The notes beneath the pieces were generated by a model that worked only from the letters and a program-made list of their open reading frames with translations, was not told the origin of the DNA and made no database searches. Positions 59,060-64,000 of a stretch of DNA of 64,000 bases are shown piece after piece. A program made the position numbers and the translations under genes. How positions within the stretch are numbered: the first letter of the stretch is position 1; each line of letters opens with the position of its first letter. This stretch comes from Spiroplasma alleghenense (GTDB taxonomy: Bacteria; Bacillota_I; Bacilli_A; Mycoplasmatales; Mycoplasmataceae). Location of the stretch: the NCBI RefSeq assembly GCF_003363775.1, contig NZ_CP031376.1, forward strand, positions 620,001-684,000, given 5' to 3'.

Positions 59060-60952
59060 TTACTTCACCTCTTCAACTTTATATACTTCTATAATATCAT
59101 TTTCTTTGATATCATTAAAGTTTTTTATAGTTAATCCACAATCTTGGTCCTTTTTGGCTTCTTTAATTTCTTCTTTAACATGTTTTAAAGAAGATAATTC
59201 TCCAGTATAAATTATGATTCCATCTCTTAGAATTCTTAATTTTGACCCTCTTGGGATAACTCCATCGATTACATGACATCCAGCTATTGTTCCAACTTGT
59301 GAGTGTTTAAATATTTGACGAACTTCAGCTTGACCTAAAACTTTTTCTTCAAAAATTGGATCAAGCATACCTTTGGCAGCCTCTTCTAATTCTTCAATTA
59401 CTTTATAAATGATTGTGTGTAGTCTAACTTCAACACCATCCTCATCAGCTTTTTGACGAACCTGAGCTGTTGGTCTAACATTAAAACCATAAACAATTGC
59501 ATTACTTGCTAACGCAAGGGTAATATCTGAATTTGAAATGGCCCCAACTGTTGCTCTAATAACATCAAGTTTTACTCCAGGAATAGTAATTTTTTGCAAC
59601 GAGTTTCTAACCGCCTCAACAGAACCTTGAGTATCTGCTTTCAAAATAACATTTACTGATTTTAAATTACCTTGATCAATTTGATTTTTAATTGAATCTA
59701 AGGTGAATGATTGAGCCTTATTGCGACTTTCTTGAATTTGACGTTCTAGTTGAGCCTCTGCAATATCACGAGCCATTTTCTCTTCGCTAACAACCATAAA
59801 TTTATCACCAGCTCGAGGAACTTCATTTAGACCAACAAGTACAACTGGTTGTGAAGGAAGTGCTGATTTAACTTTAGCACCATTTTCATTTTCCATATCC
59901 TTGATTAGACCATAGGTTGCTCCTGCAACTACCAGATTTCTCATATTCAATGTTCCATGTTGAACTAATACAGTTGCCATTGGACCTCTTGATTTACTTA
60001 AGTGAGCTTCAATTACAGTTCCAGTTGCGAATTTTTCAGGATTTGCTTTTAATTCTTTTAACTCAGAAACTAATATAATTGTTTCAAGTAAGTTTTCAAG
60101 ACCTTGTCGGTTTTTTGCCGAACCTTCAATAAAAGGTACATCTCCACCAAATTCTTCAGCTACAATGTTAAAACGCATAAGTTCAGTTTTAACACGATTT
60201 GAATCAGCACCTGGCTTATCAATTTTATTTACAAATACAATAATTGGCACTGCTGCTGCTTTTGCATGATCAATAGCTTCTTCAGTTTGAGGCATTACCC
60301 CATCATCAGCTGCAACTACTAAAATTACAATATCAGTTACATCAGCTCCTCTTGCACGCATTTCTGTAAACGCTTCATGTCCTGGTGTATCAATAAAAGT
60401 TATTTTTTGATTTTTATCGGTTTTAATTTGGTAGGCTCCAATATGTTGAGTAATCCCACCAAACTCTCCGTCTGTAACATTTATGTTTGTGTTTCTAATT
60501 GAATCAAGCAAAGTTGTTTTACCATGATCTACGTGACCCATAATGGTTACAACTGCTGGACGAGCTTTCAAGTCAGCTTCGTTATCATCAACTTGTAATG
60601 TTTCAAAAATATTTGACTTTGTAACTTCAACTTCTTTTTTAAAATCAAAACCAAATTCTAAAGCAAGTTCTCCGATTTGTTCTTCTGTAAGTGATGTGTT
60701 TGGCGTCACCATTCCCCCACTTTTGAAAAAGTACTTTACTATTTCAGCAACATTTTTATTAATTTTTTTACCAAATTCCGAGATGGTAATTGGACCAGTA
60801 AAAATAAAAACTCCGTCAATCAAGCCTGTTGCTTTTGTCTCATTCAATTGGCTTTTTAAAGTATTTGAATGTGCTTTAAGCTTACTTTTATCTGGATTTT
60901 GCTTTGACTTTGACCCTGAGGGTTTATTTGATTTAACATTTTTTGTAGCCAT
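59060..60952 (-). CDS. infB: translation initiation factor IF-2
   Basis: 630 residues; the N-terminal region is short, as in other mollicutes. GTPase motifs: GHVDHGKT (139-146), [14 protein letters not shown] and SAKNRQG. Domain II and the C-terminal fMet-tRNA-binding domain ([20 protein letters not shown]) follow. No UGA codon interrupts it. RBS AAGGAGGAAATAAAT. Part of rimP-nusA-ylxR-ylxQ-infB-rbfA. Confidence 0.96.
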   Translation of the reverse strand: MATKNVKSNKPSGSKSKQNPDKSKLKAHSNTLKSQLNETKATGLIDGVFIFTGPITISEFGKKINKNVAEIVKYFFKSGGMVTPNTSLTEEQIGELALEFGFDFKKEVEVTKSNIFETLQVDDNEADLKARPAVVTIMGHVDHGKTTLLDSIRNTNINVTDGEFGGITQHIGAYQIKTDKNQKITFIDTPGHEAFTEMRARGADVTDIVILVVAADDGVMPQTEEAIDHAKAAAVPIIVFVNKIDKPGADSNRVKTELMRFNIVAEEFGGDVPFIEGSAKNRQGLENLLETIILVSELKELKANPEKFATGTVIEAHLSKSRGPMATVLVQHGTLNMRNLVVAGATYGLIKDMENENGAKVKSALPSQPVVLVGLNEVPRAGDKFMVVSEEKMARDIAEAQLERQIQESRNKAQSFTLDSIKNQIDQGNLKSVNVILKADTQGSVEAVRNSLQKITIPGVKLDVIRATVGAISNSDITLALASNAIVYGFNVRPTAQVRQKADEDGVEVRLHTIIYKVIEELEEAAKGMLDPIFEEKVLGQAEVRQIFKHSQVGTIAGCHVIDGVIPRGSKLRILRDGIIIYTGELSSLKHVKEEIKEAKKDQDCGLTIKNFNDIKENDIIEVYKVEEVK

Positions 60953-60970
60953 ATTTATTTCCTCCTTATT

Positions 60971-61285
60971 TTATTTTTCGATAATTTCTTTTAATCACCT
61001 TGCATTATTGAAATTTTTAACTCCAACCGCTTTAACATTTTCCCTACCAATGGATTTAGAAAGTTCTTCACTAGAAATTAAATCAGAATAATATTCAATT
61101 TTATAAAAAATGCATTTATCTGTAATTTTTTTCTTTTGACTTTCTCCCATATCAGAAGAAATTATAACTAGTTTAATTTTATTAGTTTTAATCCCTTCGA
61201 ATAGCATACTACCACTAGTTAGTCCTCTGCTTGATTGTAGCATTCCTAGAGTTTGAAGAAGTTTTTTGCTATTGCTAAATTCCAT
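60971..61285 (-). CDS. L7Ae-type RNA-binding protein (YlxQ-like)
   Basis: 104 residues, L7Ae/L30e-like fold: LLQTLGMLQSSRGLTSGSML at the N-terminus, IKLVIISSDMGESQKKKI and a C-terminal IGRENVKAVGVKN. Such proteins bind K-turn RNA. Located between ylxR and infB, the canonical place of ylxQ. The ATG overlaps the ylxR stop (TAATG at 61283-61287). Confidence 0.88.
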
Positions 61286-61563
61286 TAATCTCAATTCTCT
61301 TTTATTTCTTTTTCTAAAAGTATTCAAAAATTTTCATCTAATTTTGTTTTCAAAACACGATCAATGATATTAGTCTTTTTAACTTTTTCTAGTGCAGCAA
61401 TGCTAGGACTTATGTAGATTCCTCGACCATTGGCTTTTCTAGTTGAATCAATAAAAACTTCTCCATTTTTATTTCTAACAATTCTAATCATTTCTTGCTT
61501 GGGTAACATTTTATTTGTTGCAACATCTTTTCTGGTTACAACTTTTTTTAGAATTTCTGACAT
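61285..61563 (-). CDS. ylxR: YlxR family RNA-binding protein (DUF448)
   Basis: 92 residues. TRKDVATNKMLPKQEMIRIV, then VFIDSTRKANGRGIYISPSI, is the YlxR pattern (the family has GRGAY; here GRGIY). The N-terminus MSEILKKVV has AGGTAGAAGA before it. Between nusA and the L7Ae-like gene as in most Firmicutes. Two UGA Trp in the last 15 codons. Confidence 0.9.
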
Positions 61564-61571
61564 TCTTCTAC

Positions 61572-62960
61572 CTACTTATCGTAATATTGATCATAATCAT
61601 CAATTTCTTCGTCTTCTTCGTCAACTATTTCTTCTTTTGCTAAGTTATCAAAAGCTTCTAAATTAGCTTGAATATCATCAAGACTTGCGGCTTGAACCTC
61701 TATTTCTGGTTCCTCTACAAAATCATCTCACTCTTCATTTTCTTCATGAATAAGTGGTTTTTCATTTTGATAATTTCTCTCAGAATTATTACGTCTTTTG
61801 AAAACATTATTAATAAATTCTGGGTCATTCATCTCTTCTTCTGTAATATTACCATTTCAAAGAATTTCAACCCCTTTTTCCAAAGCGTTATCATATGATA
61901 AAATGTTTATTTTCATTTTAACCAGATTAGCTACCAATCTAGCAGCCATCCCCGATTTACCGATTGCTAAAGAAAGTTGGTTATTTGGAACAACAACATC
62001 ACATTCTCTGTGAGCATCTTCTAAATTACCTTCTTCGTCAAAAAACTCTTCTTCATCAACAAGAATATTTATTACTCGAACAGGAGCTAGTGCATTCATA
62101 ATGAATTTTTCTGAATTTTCATCTCATTTTACAATATCAATTTTTTCCCCATTTAGTTCGTTAGTAACACTTTTGATTCGAGAACCTCCCGCACCAACAC
62201 AAGCACCAATTGGATCGATATTTTCATCATGTGAATAAACAGCAACCTTGGCTCTTCTACCAGGTTCGCGAGAAACTGATTTTATCTCGATAATTCCTTC
62301 AGCAATTTCAGGAACTTCTATTTCTAAAAGTTTTGCTAAAAAGTCAGGATGAACTCTTGAAGTTGAAACCTGTGAGTGTTTGTTTTCCTTTGAAACATCT
62401 TCAACATAAAATGAAATTCTATCACCAATATTTATTTTTTCTTGATTAATTGTTTTTTTATTTCAAAGCGAAACTACTGTCCCATCAACATCGATTAAAT
62501 AAGAATTTTCTGTTAAGTCAACTACTCTTCCAGTTTGGATTTCGTGTAACTTTGGTAAAAAATAATCATAAACTTTATTTTTTTCTCCCTCACGGATTTT
62601 TTGTTTAATTATTTGACCAACTTGAAAAATAGCCAAACGAGAATATTCATCGTTAAACTTTACTGGTTCGTTAATAATATCACCAATTGTACAGTTTTCT
62701 GAATATTTTTGTTTTGCTTGTGACAAACCAATTTCCAATCATTCATCTTCAACTTTTTGTACAACTGTTAGTCTTTTTGTAACATTGATCATTCCGGTAA
62801 CCTCATCAACATTAACATCAATTATTGCCTCAGGGTCAAAAAACTTTTCATAAGCCTTTTGAAATCCTTCGCGAATTCCCTCAAAAATAATGTCATCTGG
62901 AATTTGTTTTTCTTGTGAAATAGATTTAATTGCATTTAGCAATTCTGCTCCGTTTACCAT
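61572..62960 (-). CDS. nusA: transcription termination/antitermination factor NusA
   Basis: 462 residues. N-terminal RNA-polymerase-binding domain (1-130), S1 domain (about 140-205), two KH domains (GACVGAGGSRIKSVTNELNG near 245 and LAIGKSGMAARLVANL near 335), and an acidic C-terminal tail of about 90 residues rich in Glu/Asp. RBS AAAAGGAGATAAATAATTTT before the ATG. UGA Trp codons are present at several sites. Second gene of the operon. Confidence 0.95.
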
Positions 62961-62978
62961 AAAATTATTTATCTCCTT

Positions 62979-63473
62979 TTAAAATTTTACTGCTAATCTA
63001 ACAAATTTAATGTCTTCTCATTTAAGTACTGAATTTTTCTTTTTACCTTTTAAGAAAAAGAAAACTTTAAATTCGTCTTTTGTTGAATCATAATCGATTA
63101 AGTCGGCATTAAATTCATCAACAAATTCTATTTTATGGTTAATTTGAAAAAATAAGTATTTTCCTACATTTTCAATTAACTGCTCTTTTGTAAATATTGT
63201 TCGCTCAATTCCAGCAGAAGCAACTTCAAGAATATAAGCATCACTTAATTCTTTAATTTCATCTAATACAACTGAAAGTTTTTCGTTAGCACCAACGAGA
63301 TTATCAAAATCAACTGTTTGGATTGATTCATCTTGATTAGTCACTAATACCTGCAAAACTGTGGTGTCAAAATCAAAAATTTGGTTTAATTCATATAAAT
63401 TTAAATCAAAATCTTTTAGTATTGGCTTAATAACTTCGATTAAGCGCGTTTTTAATTCGTTAAAATTATTCAT
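62979..63473 (-). CDS. rimP: ribosome maturation factor RimP
   Basis: 164 residues. Two-domain RimP: ELKTRLIEVIKPILKDFDLN and VLVTNQDESIQTVDFDNLVG, then YILEVASAGIERTIF, the family motif (ExSSPGxxRPL in others), and a C-terminal beta domain. First gene of the operon. RBS GAAAGGAATAGTGA. Confidence 0.92.
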
Positions 63474-63493
63474 TCACTATTCCTTTCAATAAT

Positions 63494-63517
63494 AAAGGAA
63501 GGCTTTCGCCTTCCTTT
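63494..63517 (-). terminator. hairpin between polC and rimP (terminator or leader stem)
   Basis: AAAGGAAGGC-GAAA-GCCTTCCTTT, a perfect 10-base stem with GAAA loop, then TTTATTATTG rather than a continuous T-run. It lies 75 bases after polC and also downstream of a strong promoter, so it can either end polC transcripts or fold at the start of the rimP mRNA. Confidence 0.65.
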
Positions 63518-63540
63518 CATTTTATTGACCTGACTTTTAA

Positions 63541-63569
63541 ATTATATGACTTTTAATTTTAAAAATCAA
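63541..63569 (-). promoter_or_regulatory. promoter of the rimP-nusA-infB operon
   Basis: TTGATT (63564-63569) and TATAAT (63541-63546) on the minus strand with a 17-base spacer, between the polC stop and the hairpin. Start site expected near 63534. Confidence 0.65.
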
Positions 63570-63592
63570 GTATTTGCTATTATAAATTCAAA

Positions 63593-64000
63593 TTAAAAGT
63601 CAAATTTTAGTTGCTCATCATTTTCTAAAGAATTAGTGATTTGTAATTGATCAAAAATCTTAATTTGAGTTTTAGTGACTTGAGTTCTATTTTTCAAATC
63701 ATTAATAGAAGTAAATTGACGTTCATCTCTGGCTAAAACAATTGATTGGGCCACAGCCTCCCCTAAAGAATCAATTACATTAAATGGTGGAATAATTGTT
63801 TTTTCCTGAGTTTTTTTATCGACAATTATTTTGAATTTTGAAGCATCACTGCTTTTGAAATCAATATTTTTAATCTTTACTCCTCGAGCAAACATTTCCA
63901 ACATTATTTCATAAACTGTAATTAAAGCTCGTTCTTTTGAAGAAATTAATTCATTACGACTTAATCTAGTTTCCAATTCCTGGAGTTTTTCCTTAACAGC
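63593..64000 (-). CDS. polC: DNA polymerase III subunit alpha, PolC type (3' part)
   Basis: C-terminal 135 codons; the gene continues past the right edge. ALITVYEIMLEMFARGVKIK, PPFNVIDSLGEAVAQSIV and FTSINDLKNRTQVTKTQI form the helix-hairpin-helix-containing end of PolC, and the chain ends LKFDF, close to the LFDF ending of PolC in other species. Replicative DNA polymerase with proofreading. The polC-rimP-nusA order is typical of Firmicutes and mollicutes. Confidence 0.93.
   Translation of the reverse strand, partial: AVKEKLQELETRLSRNELISSKERALITVYEIMLEMFARGVKIKNIDFKSSDASKFKIIVDKKTQEKTIIPPFNVIDSLGEAVAQSIVLARDERQFTSINDLKNRTQVTKTQIKIFDQLQITNSLENDEQLKFDF

Overview
The window is chromosomal DNA of a low-GC mollicute, most likely a Spiroplasma. 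UGA is read as tryptophan in almost every gene. There is a 16S-23S-5S rRNA operon with no spacer tRNA, a CCA-encoding tRNA-Gly, Gram-positive-type PolC, and a run of lipoproteins that carry spiralin-like domains and one shared leader sequence. Species cannot be given from sequence inspection alone. Coding lies almost entirely on the minus strand; only three single genes (18043, 46313, 53185) and their terminators face the other way.

Layout. 1-7500: a large surface lipoprotein, then an exporter-like operon of two paralogous ABC permeases, one ATPase and a small secreted protein. 7503-17950: a polytopic membrane protein, recD2, parC, an unknown protein, parE, a small unknown protein and udk. 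18043-21771: an unknown protein and an MgtA-type P-type ATPase. 21915-30405: seven lipoproteins built from one to five copies of spiralin-like modules, interrupted by one transporter; each has its own promoter, an inverted repeat next to the -10 box and its own hairpin terminator. 30602-38386: an ABC exporter, a degenerate HNH-like protein and the rRNA operon. 38494-41212: copA-copZ-csoR with a palindromic operator. 41249-46243: a seven-gene operon (rdgB, unknown, trmL, nadD-HD fusion, mtn, deoxynucleoside kinase, a two-TM protein). 46313-50731: a choline-kinase-like gene, a membrane protein, tRNA-Gly, miaA, a probable small RNA, three very small membrane or secreted ORFs and a second degenerate HNH-like protein. 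50919-52974: truB-ribF-rpsO. 53185-58611: an unknown gene, then rsmE, two nucleotidyltransferase-like proteins and an ABC transporter in one tight operon. 58708-64000: polC and the rimP-nusA-ylxR-ylxQ-infB-rbfA translation operon.

The most unusual observations are: (i) a dnaX-like slippery sequence (A AAA AAG, with GAGG ten bases upstream) at the end of parC that would append about 86 residues in the -1 frame, reaching almost to the terminator; (ii) the mosaic, modular lipoprotein cluster with a hairpin at each promoter; (iii) two unrelated loci encoding HNH folds that have lost the catalytic Asp-His; (iv) an approximately 120-nt RNA upstream of miaA that recalls the U6-like MCS4 RNA of Mycoplasma; (v) a pair of pseudo-nucleotidyltransferases beside an ABC transporter.
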